A stretch of DNA of 64,000 nucleotides, taken from NCBI GenBank assembly GCA_031551875.1, contig JAVBNA010000001.1:62001-126000 (forward strand). The letters run 5' to 3'. The DNA comes from JAVBNA01 sp031551875. GTDB taxonomy: Bacteria; Bacillota; Clostridia; Oscillospirales; Acutalibacteraceae. The notes beneath the pieces were generated by a model that saw only the letters and a list, made by a program, of their open reading frames with translations, made no database searches and was not told the DNA's origin. This document shows positions 48,504-56,613 of this stretch, piece by piece; positions within the stretch are counted from its first letter, which is position 1; each line of letters starts with the position of its first letter. A program made the position numbers and the translations under genes.

Positions 48504-48701
48504 ATGCCTATAAGCGAAGCAAGGAAGCGAGCAAATCAGAAATACATCGAAAAGCAGGATGAAATAAAGGTGCGTGTCCCAAAGGGCATGAAAAAGAAAA
48601 TACAGGACTATGTCAGAGGCTTTAATCCGCGCATCAGTGTAAATGAGTATATAAACAAACTGATAGAATTTGACATGCTTGAAAACGCACAAGACGAATA
48701 G
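48504..48701 (+). CDS. Ribbon-helix-helix (Arc/MetJ-type) regulator
   Basis: A 65-residue basic protein: MPISEARKRANQKYIEKQDE, then the strand IKVRVPKGMKKKIQDYV and helix ISVNEYINKLIEFDML. This is the ribbon-helix-helix layout of small phage or plasmid regulators. RBS CGGAGGTGG precedes the ATG at 48504. Three repeated ACATGTACC sequences before it are its probable operators. Confidence 0.75.
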   Translation: MPISEARKRANQKYIEKQDEIKVRVPKGMKKKIQDYVRGFNPRISVNEYINKLIEFDMLENAQDE

Positions 48702-48711
48702 GACATGAAAA

Positions 48712-48750
48712 CCCCGCCCAAGGAGTGATCCAGGGCGGGGCTGTTTTTTT
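48712..48750 (+). terminator. Terminator after the RHH gene
   Basis: CCCCGCCC (48712-48719) pairs with GGGCGGGG (48733-48740), followed after CTG by seven T. It lies just before the convergent end of the membrane protein gene. Confidence 0.75.
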
Positions 48751-48755
48751 GCGCA

Positions 48756-49139
48756 TCACTTTCCGTTTGATCCCTTGTCTCCAAACAGAAAGCCCAAGAA
48801 AGTGAAAAATGCGTATTGAACGGGTTGGAAAAGGTTTTCAAAAACATCCTTGAATGCAGCTACCCAAAAGGAGAGAATGAAAGCGGCAGCGCATAGTAAT
48901 ATGAGGAACGCAACCATCCAGGCAATAAGTTTTCTAGCAAGCTTTTGATTGTAATGGCTATTGCTTGCATCGGACTGTTGTTTAAGGCTGTTTATTTCTT
49001 TTTGCGTAAGAGAGCGGTCAAAAACGGCAAAACCGCTAATTTGCTTTTGATATGACGCAGGAGGAGCCTCTTCTTCGATGGTCGGCTCAACAATGGTGCA
49101 AGGCTGAACGTCGCTACGCGAAATATCTTTTTCCGTCAT
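48756..49139 (-). CDS. Membrane protein downstream of the Panacea gene (candidate toxin)
   Basis: A 127-residue protein: a hydrophilic, acidic N-terminal half (MTEKDISRSDVQPCTIVEPT; SLTQKEINSLKQQSDASNSH) and two hydrophobic segments near the C-terminus (about 70-94, LIAWMVAFLILLCAAAFILS; about 104-120). The start at 49139 overlaps the 3' end of the Panacea gene by 26 bases, so the two are cotranscribed and probably translationally coupled. Panacea-domain antitoxins are known to pair with many different toxins, including membrane proteins; this protein fits the size and place of such a partner. No family recognised. Confidence 0.6.
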   Translation of the reverse strand: MTEKDISRSDVQPCTIVEPTIEEEAPPASYQKQISGFAVFDRSLTQKEINSLKQQSDASNSHYNQKLARKLIAWMVAFLILLCAAAFILSFWVAAFKDVFENLFQPVQYAFFTFLGFLFGDKGSNGK

Positions 49140-49566
49140 TGGCAATATCCTCCGCCTTTAAAAAGCTTCCCATGCGTTCGGTCTTGCACCACGCGCTCCC
49201 CTCTTGGTGCGTCAGTTTTGAGAGGTCTATGCCACTTAGGGGTCCAAACCTATCCCAAACCTCATTAAAGCAACTTAAAAACAGCGGATTGTTTTCATCG
49301 GCGACTCGAGCTTCTCCCCCGGAGTTTATATAAAACTCATCAATGGGACGTGAGCCAAACGCCTTAAATTCTGTGTAAACCTCGGAAAGCACAGGACCAT
49401 AAGGCCATTTCTCAAACTGGTCAGAAAACAGCGGAATGTTATGGTTCGCATAGAAACGAGCATACAGAAAATAAAGAAGCTTTTGCATTTTCATGGGACT
49501 TACGGAAATACCGGTTTCTAGCGAACGCTTTATGAAATTATTTGCAAATACTAACGGAGACAACAT
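49114..49566 (-). CDS. Panacea-domain (SocA/DUF4065-like) protein, candidate antitoxin
   Basis: A 150-residue protein: MLSPLVFANNFIKRSLETGI, SVSPMKMQKLLYFLYARFYA, then FSDQFEKWPYGPVLSEVYTE and the C-terminal LTHQEGSAWCKTER. The order MKMQKLLYF...W.YGPV...Y..F..FG is diagnostic of the Panacea/DUF4065 domain (phage GepA, SocA). The domain occurs as the antitoxin in PanAT toxin-antitoxin systems. The ATG at 49566 follows AGGAGGTC. It has a promoter of its own and is first in a two-gene unit at the end of the element. Confidence 0.85.
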   Translation of the reverse strand: MLSPLVFANNFIKRSLETGISVSPMKMQKLLYFLYARFYANHNIPLFSDQFEKWPYGPVLSEVYTEFKAFGSRPIDEFYINSGGEARVADENNPLFLSCFNEVWDRFGPLSGIDLSKLTHQEGSAWCKTERMGSFLKAEDIANDGKRYFA

Positions 49567-49591
49567 AATGTAGACCTCCTTTCTCAACTTT

Positions 49592-49620
49592 ATCTTACCA
49601 AAACATAACAAAATTATCAA
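49592..49620 (-). promoter_or_regulatory. Promoter of the Panacea two-gene unit
   Basis: On the minus strand: TTGATA (49620-49615), 17-base spacer ending TGG, TAAGAT (49597-49592). Confidence 0.65.
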
Positions 49621-49700
49621 GCCTTTCAAGCATTGTTTTTACATTATATGCTTTTAAGGCTAAGCTATGCGGACGGCATCTTCCCCCTGGTGGGATTTTG

Positions 49701-49721
49701 ACTTGCACCTTGACTTGCATC
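49701..49721 (+). repeat. Two direct repeats ACTTGCAYC at the right end (possible integrase arm sites)
   Basis: ACTTGCACC (49701-49709) and ACTTGCATC (49713-49721), 12 bases apart, matching the pair at 39708-39727. The rest of the gap 49567-49835 holds the Panacea promoter and the element's copy of the tRNA terminator. Confidence 0.45.
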
Positions 49722-49789
49722 TTTTTGTTTCTAAGGGCTCAAAAGCGTTCTAAGTGTAGAATTTTGCAGGTATATATGAAAAAATAAAA

Positions 49790-49826
49790 TCCCCTGAAAC
49801 CTGCATAAACACTAGGCTTCAAGGGA
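49790..49826 (-). terminator. Element-borne terminator now serving tRNA-Thr
   Basis: TCCCCTGAAACCT (49790-49802) pairs with AGGCTTCAAGGGA (49814-49826) including wobbles; a T-rich run follows on the minus strand. The sequence is a diverged homologue of the chromosomal terminator at 39562-39598. Confidence 0.75.
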
Positions 49827-49835
49827 CTTTTTCGC

Positions 49836-49880
49836 TGGAGCTCCCGGTCGGACTCGAACCGACGACCTGCGCATTACGAA
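49836..49880 (-). repeat. Right attachment site within tRNA-Thr
   Basis: Perfect 45-base repeat of 39608-39652. Crossover lies within it; excision would leave one copy and a circle of about 10,228 bases. Confidence 0.92.
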
Positions 49881-49911
49881 TGCGCTGCTCTACCAACTGA
49901 GCCACGGAAGC
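49836..49911 (-). tRNA. tRNA-Thr, anticodon CGU
   Basis: Reading the minus strand: acceptor GCTTCCG (49911-49905) pairs with CGGGAGC, D-arm GGCTCAGTTGGTAGAGC, anticodon stem GCGCA-TTCGTAA-TGCGC with anticodon CGT (decoding ACG), and T-arm GTCGG-TTCGAGT-CCGAC. CCA is encoded at the 3' end (49838-49836 on the plus strand as TGG). The 3' 45 bases (49836-49880) come from the integrated element, and the 5' part is original chromosome, so the gene is rebuilt intact. Total 76 nucleotides. Confidence 0.93.
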
Positions 49912-49925
49912 AAAACGTCTAATAG

Positions 49926-49954
49926 ACTATAGCATATCTTAAAAAACTTGTCAA
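49926..49954 (-). promoter_or_regulatory. Promoter of tRNA-Thr
   Basis: On the minus strand: TTGACA (49954-49949), 17-base spacer, TATAGT (49931-49926), 15 bases before the tRNA 5' end. Confidence 0.75.
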
Positions 49955-50047
49955 TCAAAAAATGCGGCTTACTTTAAGATGTGACTATTAACATCAAGAA
50001 GTGAAAAAACATCCCGGCGAATTACCGTGGTGTTCTTTCACTGTTAT

Positions 50048-50076
50048 TTCATTTTATTGTTTGAATTGGTTATAAT
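50048..50076 (+). promoter_or_regulatory. Possible promoter of the XRE regulator gene
   Basis: TATAAT at 50071-50076 with a weak TTCATT at 50048-50053 (17-base spacer). An imperfect hairpin, AGTGAAAAAACATCCCGG against CCGTGGTGTTCTTTCACT (50000-50042), lies directly upstream. The remaining part of the gap 49912-50157 is the tRNA promoter. Confidence 0.45.
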
Positions 50077-50157
50077 AAATCAAGAAATTTAAACCGTAGC
50101 TTCAAATCAGGCTTCATCGCAGTAAATTTTATACCATTCAAACAGGAGAATAAATAT

Positions 50158-50562
50158 ATGATTTCCATCACCTTAAAGCGCTTGAGACAGAATAACAGCT
50201 TTACGCAGCAGCAGGTTGCTGATGCGCTCAACATTGACCGCTCAACCTATGCGTATTATGAATCGGGAAAAACAACTCCCGATATCAATGCCCTGATTAA
50301 GCTTGCCCGGATTTTCAACGTGTCCTTCAACGACCTGCTTGAGGACGAAAATCTTCCGCAGGGTGTTTCAGATTCCGGCGGTATGGAATATCGGTATCAG
50401 AACCGTGCGCGTTTTTCCAACACGGTCTATGAGCTGACCAAGCCGGAAAAGCAGTTGATCATCTATTTCCGCATCCTGTCACCGGAACGTCAGAAGGAAC
50501 TGCTCGATTCCATGTCAGATGAGATTGAAATGAACGAGCGCAAAAAGAAGGAAGAAAAATAA
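50158..50562 (+). CDS. XRE-family transcriptional regulator
   Basis: A 134-residue protein with an N-terminal helix-turn-helix: MISITLKRLRQNNSFTQQQV, ADALNIDRSTYAYYESGKTT, PDINALIKLARIFNVSFNDL. The C-terminal part (about 70-134) is helical and highly charged, with LTKPEKQLIIYFRILSPERQ. It lies just outside the right end of the element and belongs to the chromosome. Target genes are not known. Followed by a strong terminator. Confidence 0.85.
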   Translation: MISITLKRLRQNNSFTQQQVADALNIDRSTYAYYESGKTTPDINALIKLARIFNVSFNDLLEDENLPQGVSDSGGMEYRYQNRARFSNTVYELTKPEKQLIIYFRILSPERQKELLDSMSDEIEMNERKKKEEK

Positions 50563-50579
50563 AGATCTGTCAATTGAAG

Positions 50580-50618
50580 CGGCATCTCTGTGAAAACATC
50601 GCAGAGATGCCGTTTTTT
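50580..50618 (+). terminator. Terminator after the XRE gene
   Basis: CGGCATCTCTG (50580-50590) pairs with CAGAGATGCCG (50602-50612), followed by TTTTTT (50613-50618). Confidence 0.85.
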
Positions 50619-50673
50619 ACTGTGCTGCTTTCAAGTAAAGAGCCTGTACAAACTTGTTGCACATGGGTATGAA

Positions 50674-50702
50674 TTGCGCACAAGTGCACATTGTGCTATA
50701 AT
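50674..50702 (+). promoter_or_regulatory. Promoter of the lipoprotein gene
   Basis: TTGCGC (50674-50679), 17-base spacer ending TGC (extended -10), TATAAT (50697-50702), 32 bases before the start at 50734. Confidence 0.6.
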
Positions 50703-50733
50703 GGACACAGAAAATACGACTGGAGCCGAAATT

Positions 50734-51543
50734 ATGAAAAAGTGGATCAGCTTTTTTGGATTTGCGATTCTTTTGTTTTTGCTGATGTCGGGTTGTGACC
50801 GGACGACCATCACGGAAAAGCCGGGCAACCATCTGTATCAGGCTGGCGATGAAATCCATATGATCGACATTGATTCGAGGGAAACACTTGGGACACTGAC
50901 GATCGTGGATACGTCCCTGCTGAAGGACGAGCCCTTTATGGTGCGCAAGGAAGTTCATGCTCAGAAGGAGGCATCCGGCGCTGAAGGATTGGGATATGAG
51001 GAGGCCGAATACCAGCAACTGGTGCAGATCTATTATACATATGACAATCACGGCTCAGGGAAGACACTGTCCGAATTGAATTTCAGGGCATATGACGATT
51101 CCGGTCAAATCGCAGAAATCAATCCGGATACACAGTACGAGAGACAAGATCGAGAGGGCACACAGAGCTTTGAGGCCGCGCTGTGCAGCAGAAGCGACCG
51201 AATCGAAATAAACTTTGGCTACAGCATCTTGCAGCTCAGGCCCACCGCTCGGATCGAGCTGTTTTTGACTGAAAACCAGGGCAAAGTGATCAACGAAGAA
51301 TTCTCCGATGTAAGTAGCGGTAAAGAGAGCAGCGCGGTATCATCAGAAGTGAGCAGAGCACAGGTTGAACGTAGGGAGACATCGGCGGGATGGATTAACT
51401 CGGTTGACGCCGGACAGTCCGAAGACAGTTTTGAGGGGCGGGCGGGTCTCCTGTTCCAGACTGGGATTATATTCATTTTGCTGCTTGTGATTCTCGTGCT
51501 TGCTGTTGTTGTGGTCGTGCTGCTCTGCACGAGAAAAAGATAA
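50734..51543 (+). CDS. Lipoprotein with C-terminal transmembrane helix, unknown function
   Basis: A 269-residue protein. A lipoprotein-type signal is present (MKKWISFFGFAILLFLLMSG, then Cys21 in MSGCD). The middle resembles no family I recognise (DEIHMIDIDSRETLGTLTIV; YYTYDNHGSGKTLSELNFRA). A Ser/Glu-rich linker (about 205-235) leads to a C-terminal helix (about 245-265) and a basic stop-transfer tail CTRKR. A lipid anchor together with a C-terminal membrane helix is unusual. The start at ATG 50734 is preferred over upstream in-frame codons that lie before the promoter. Confidence 0.6.
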   Translation: MKKWISFFGFAILLFLLMSGCDRTTITEKPGNHLYQAGDEIHMIDIDSRETLGTLTIVDTSLLKDEPFMVRKEVHAQKEASGAEGLGYEEAEYQQLVQIYYTYDNHGSGKTLSELNFRAYDDSGQIAEINPDTQYERQDREGTQSFEAALCSRSDRIEINFGYSILQLRPTARIELFLTENQGKVINEEFSDVSSGKESSAVSSEVSRAQVERRETSAGWINSVDAGQSEDSFEGRAGLLFQTGIIFILLLVILVLAVVVVVLLCTRKR

Positions 51544-51555
51544 AGGGGAAAAATA

Positions 51556-51939
51556 ATGAAGCTTAACCACATCGCCCTGTACGTCAGAGACCTGGAGGGT
51601 ATGAAAAGCTTTTATGAAGCGTACTTCGGCGCGTACGCCAACAACCGGTATCACAACCCCAAGACCGGCCTGAAAACCTATTTCCTGTCCTTTGAGGACG
51701 GCGGGCGATTGGAGATTATGACCCGGCCGGGACTGACTGCGCGCACAAAGGAAGGCGCCGGAGAAGGCTATATTCATCTCGCACTGAGTGCCGGAAGCAG
51801 GGAAAAGGTGGACGAGCTCACCGCAAAGCTGAGAAATGAAGGCTATACGGTTGTGAGCGGGCCGCGTACGACCGGAGACGGATATTATGAAAGTCTGGTT
51901 CTGGATCCCGAGGGCAATCAGGTGGAAATTGTGGAGTGA
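51556..51939 (+). CDS. VOC-family (glyoxalase-like) protein
   Basis: A 127-residue protein with the beta-alpha-beta-beta-beta repeats of the vicinal oxygen chelate fold: MKLNHIALYVRDLEGMKSFY at the start (metal ligand His5), GRLEIMTRP in the middle, GYIHLALSAGSREKVDELTA, and DGYYESLVLDPEGNQVEIVE at the end. The substrate is not predictable; similar proteins act in dioxygenase, glyoxalase or resistance roles. RBS AAAGGGGAAAA precedes the ATG. Confidence 0.88.
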   Translation: MKLNHIALYVRDLEGMKSFYEAYFGAYANNRYHNPKTGLKTYFLSFEDGGRLEIMTRPGLTARTKEGAGEGYIHLALSAGSREKVDELTAKLRNEGYTVVSGPRTTGDGYYESLVLDPEGNQVEIVE

Positions 51940-51980
51940 GTGGACTTGTTACCGAAGGGCACATGAGAGGTGGTAGAGTC

Positions 51981-52697
51981 GTGCAGGAAATAAAGATCCT
52001 CTTGGCGGATGCTGACCTGTCTGTGCGCAGCATCATCAAGGTCAGTGCCATCGCGGAGGGACTTAGCTGTGATGAATGTCCGGACGGGATCTCGGCGCTC
52101 AAGCGCATGCGGCATACGCACTATGACCTTGTCATTTTAGACACCGTGTTGCCTGATCTGGACGGGAAAATCGTCTGCCGCTACTTTCGGAAATCCTCTG
52201 AGGCGCCGGTCATCTTTATCGGTAGGGACGCAAAAGAAGAGGAGCGCCTGTCCGTTTTTTCGGCGGGCGGGAATGATTTTCTTCAAAAGCCCTTTTATCC
52301 GCGTGAGCTTATGGCGCGCATCAAAAACCTGTTAAAGCTGAGCATGCGCTATCAGCAGCCGCTCAAGCCTCTCACCGCCGGAGGTATTGAGATTGACACC
52401 CACGCCCATAACGCTTCGGTTTTGGGCCGAACGCTGCAGCTGACGCCCCGGGAGTATGAGCTGCTGCGTTTTTTCTGCCAAAATCCCCACCAGGCCTTTT
52501 CCCGCGACGCGCTGCTCAGCCTGGTATGGAGCCACGAGTTTGCCGGTACCGACCGCACGGTGGACACCCACGTCAAGAGCCTGCGTAATAAGATTGACCC
52601 GCTGCAAAATTACATTCAGACCATCTGGGGCTATGGTTATAAATTTGAACCGGTCGAAAAGGACGTCGGGGCAAAAGAAGAGAAACAGCAAAAATAG
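51981..52697 (+). CDS. Orphan OmpR/PhoB-family response regulator
   Basis: A 238-residue protein. Receiver domain (about 1-120): KILLADADLSVRSIIKVSAI, with the phosphoacceptor Asp in LVILDTVLPDLDGK and FLQKPFYPRELMARIKNLL at the end. The winged-helix DNA-binding domain (about 135-228) reads LQLTPREYELLRFFCQNPHQ and GTDRTVDTHVKSLRNKI, with IQTIWGYGYKFEP. No histidine kinase gene is adjacent. I chose GTG 51981 after AGAGGTGG; ATG 51963 is possible. Confidence 0.88.
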   Translation: MQEIKILLADADLSVRSIIKVSAIAEGLSCDECPDGISALKRMRHTHYDLVILDTVLPDLDGKIVCRYFRKSSEAPVIFIGRDAKEEERLSVFSAGGNDFLQKPFYPRELMARIKNLLKLSMRYQQPLKPLTAGGIEIDTHAHNASVLGRTLQLTPREYELLRFFCQNPHQAFSRDALLSLVWSHEFAGTDRTVDTHVKSLRNKIDPLQNYIQTIWGYGYKFEPVEKDVGAKEEKQQK

Positions 52698-52709
52698 GGA
52701 GGTGCTACC

Positions 52710-53126
52710 ATGAAATCATTCCGTAAAGAGCTTCATTTTCATCTGCCCGCACGCCGCGGGCTTGTGAACATCACGCCGCAGGTGGAGGAGGCGGTGCGCG
52801 AATCGGGTGTACAGGAGGGGTTTGTGCTCGTAAACGCCATGCACATCACCGCCTCGGTTTTCATCAACGACGATGAAAGCGGGCTGCATCACGACTATGA
52901 GGTGTGGCTGGAAAAGCTTGCGCCCGAAAAGCCCTACAGCCAGTACCGCCACAACGGCTTTGAAGACAATGCCGACGCCCATCTCAAGCGCACGGTTATG
53001 GGACGCGAGGTGGTGGTTGCCGTCACGGAGGGGCGCCTTGATTTCGGGACATGGGAGCAGATTTTTTATTTTGAATTTGACGGTAAGCGCGACAAGCGCG
53101 TACTGATCAAAATTATTGGAGCATAA
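52710..53126 (+). CDS. yjbQ: YjbQ-family protein (UPF0047)
   Basis: A 138-residue protein: FHLPARRGLVNITPQVEEAV, then GFVLVNAMHITASVFINDDE and YRHNGFEDNADAHLKRTVMG, and the C-terminal GRLDFGTWEQIFYFEFDGKR. These are the family motifs with conserved His residues. YjbQ proteins have been reported to show weak thiamine-phosphate synthase activity; the physiological role is unclear. RBS GGGAGGTGC precedes the ATG, 12 bases after the response regulator. Confidence 0.88.
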   Translation: MKSFRKELHFHLPARRGLVNITPQVEEAVRESGVQEGFVLVNAMHITASVFINDDESGLHHDYEVWLEKLAPEKPYSQYRHNGFEDNADAHLKRTVMGREVVVAVTEGRLDFGTWEQIFYFEFDGKRDKRVLIKIIGA

Positions 53127-53143
53127 GACACGAACGACTGATG

Positions 53144-53175
53144 AAAACGGACAGGGCCTAAGCCCTGTCCGTTTT
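53144..53175. terminator. Bidirectional terminator between yjbQ and hemW
   Basis: AAAACGGACAGGGC (53144-53157) pairs perfectly with GCCCTGTCCGTTTT (53162-53175); T-runs exist in both directions. The two genes converge here. Confidence 0.85.
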
Positions 53176-53178
53176 GTG

Positions 53179-54292
53179 TCATGAATAGCCGAGCATCAAT
53201 CCCGTCAGCAGATTGGAAAGCAAAAAACCTTCTAGTGTCAGCCTGATCCCACGGCCGTCTACCTGACAGAGTGTGGAAAGTTCAGGCCGGTTCATGCGCG
53301 TGCGGTACTCGGAAGGGATCGCGCACCCGAAACGCTCTTTAAAGAGCGCCTCATTCAGCCCCTCTGTCAGCCGCAGCCGCATCATGGCGTATTCTTCTAT
53401 GCTGCCCCCTTCGCCGTCGTCCATAGTCTGCGGGTTCTGCAGGAAGGCGGAAAGGTCGCGGGGATAAAAAAAGCGGTTTCTGTTTATAAATGAATGCGCC
53501 GACGGCCCGAGCCCCATATAGGGCTCGGCGTTCCAGTAATGAAGATTGTGTGCGCTTTCCTTGCCCGGAAAAGAAAAATTGGAAATTTCATATTGCCCAA
53601 AGCCTCTCGCGTCAAGCGCCCCGCAGGCGTGTAAATAAAGCGCTCGTTCGGCTTCCTCGCCGGGCAGGTCAAGGGCTTCCTTGCCCGCAGCAAAGGGAGT
53701 GTTCTCTTCGATTTTCAGCAGGTAAGCCGAAATATGGGACGCGCCGGCTTCCGCGCAAAAGGCAACCGAATGGCTGATGTTTTCCTCGGTTTGCCCCGGT
53801 AGTGCCAGCATCAGGTCGAGTGAAAGATTTTCGATGCCCGCCCGCCGTGCCATCGTAAGCGTGTCCGCCGCCTGTGCCGGTGTATGCCGCCGCCCCAGCA
53901 GGGAAAGCTCTGTTTCGTCCGCCGACTGAAGCCCCACCGAAAGCCGGTTGACACCCGCCGCCGAAAGGCGCTTGATTGTTTCGGAAAGCCCATGTGTGCC
54001 GGGGTTGACCTCGACGGTGATCTCTGCGTCCGCTAGGGAAAAGCCACGCCGCGCGGCATCAATCATACGCGCAAGCCGCCGCCCGCCCAGCAGGGAAGGC
54101 GTGCCGCCGCCGAAATAGAGGGTGTCGGCGGCAGCTGCGAGGGACTCGCCCCACCGTGCAAGCTGTGCGCAGATGACGTCGGTGTATCTGTCCATGCTCT
54201 CGTCGGAAGCGGGGAGAGAATAAAAGTCACAGTAGGGGCATTTGACATCACAAAAGGGAATGTGAATATACAGCCCGATGGCGCGCGGATCC

Positions 54293-54300
<8 letters not shown>
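53179..54300 (-). CDS. hemW: Heme chaperone HemW (HemN-like radical SAM)
   Basis: A 373-residue radical SAM protein: LYIHIPFCDVKCPYCDFYSL with the CX3CX2C cluster motif (HemW type), TLYFGGGTPSLLGGRRLARM, EVNPGTHGLSETIKRLSAAG and the HemN-family segment LSVGLQSADETELSLLGRRH. HemW binds heme and inserts it into respiratory proteins; it is not a coproporphyrinogen oxidase. The start at 54300 overlaps the lepA stop by 8 bases; longer in-frame codons are antisense-phase reading of lepA. lepA-hemW is a common pair. Confidence 0.92.
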
Positions 54301-56104
<1,804 letters not shown>

Positions 56105-56208
56105 AAAAATCACCTCAAAAAAAGTTTACACAACATTATATCACACCGGGACGGACTGGTAAAGCACATTCTTTTCGCCGTCACATATCATGGTGTGAGG
56201 TGATAAGC

Positions 56209-56592
56209 ATGCTGGAAACCATAGCTGTCATTGTAGTTCTGATTCTGTGCACCCTCGGCGCGGTGGAGCTCTGCCGCGCGCTGTCCTTCCGTTTTCTGCT
56301 GCCCGCACGGTGCAAAGATTTTTTGGTGCTCGTCCCGGTGCGCGGACACGACGACACCATGGAAATCGAGCTGCGCTGTGCCGTGTCACGGGTCAAATGG
56401 TTTCGCGGCCAGGCGCAGGTGATCTGCCTGGACTGCGGCATGGACGAGGAGACCAAGATGCTGTGCGCCGCAAGCTGTGAGCAGCTCGGAGGCGTGATGC
56501 TCATGACGCCGGAGGAGCTGTGCCTGTTGTGCGGGGAGGAATTGCAAAGCGCCAATAATTGGGGTATAATAGACGGGAAAAACGAACCGTAA
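56209..56592 (+). CDS. Membrane-anchored hypothetical protein upstream of recD2
   Basis: A 127-residue protein with an N-terminal helix (about 4-24, TIAVIVVLILCTLGAVELCR), then a small soluble domain: FLVLVPVRGHDDTMEIELRC, QAQVICLDCGMDEETKMLCA. The conserved-looking cysteines suggest a structural or metal role, but I do not recognise the family. The ATG at 56209 follows TGAGGTGATAAG. It precedes recD2 by 21 bases, probably cotranscribed. Confidence 0.65.
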   Translation: MLETIAVIVVLILCTLGAVELCRALSFRFLLPARCKDFLVLVPVRGHDDTMEIELRCAVSRVKWFRGQAQVICLDCGMDEETKMLCAASCEQLGGVMLMTPEELCLLCGEELQSANNWGIIDGKNEP

Positions 56593-56613
56593 AGAGGATC
56601 TGTGAGGATACAT

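Larger units (their letters stand above)
39608..49880. mobile_element. 10.2-kb integrative element in tRNA-Thr(CGU), prophage-derived or satellite-like
   Basis: Bounded by a perfect 45-bp direct repeat (39608-39652 and 49836-49880) that equals the 3' part of the tRNA-Thr gene. The integrase gene lies 30 bases inside the left repeat. Contents in order: integrase, DinD, SOS-driven small protein, CI-like repressor, Cro-like protein, HNH/sigma-4-like protein, small membrane and lipoproteins, excisionase-like HTH, repeat protein, endolysin, holin, two small helical proteins, RHH regulator, membrane protein and Panacea protein. No packaging, head, tail or replication genes are seen. The interior is visibly less GC-rich than the flanks. 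Confidence 0.85.

Noticed and set aside
49790..49826. Hairpin near the right end considered as part of a second tRNA
   Set aside because: No cloverleaf can be made; it is the homologue of the tRNA-Thr terminator at 39562-39598.
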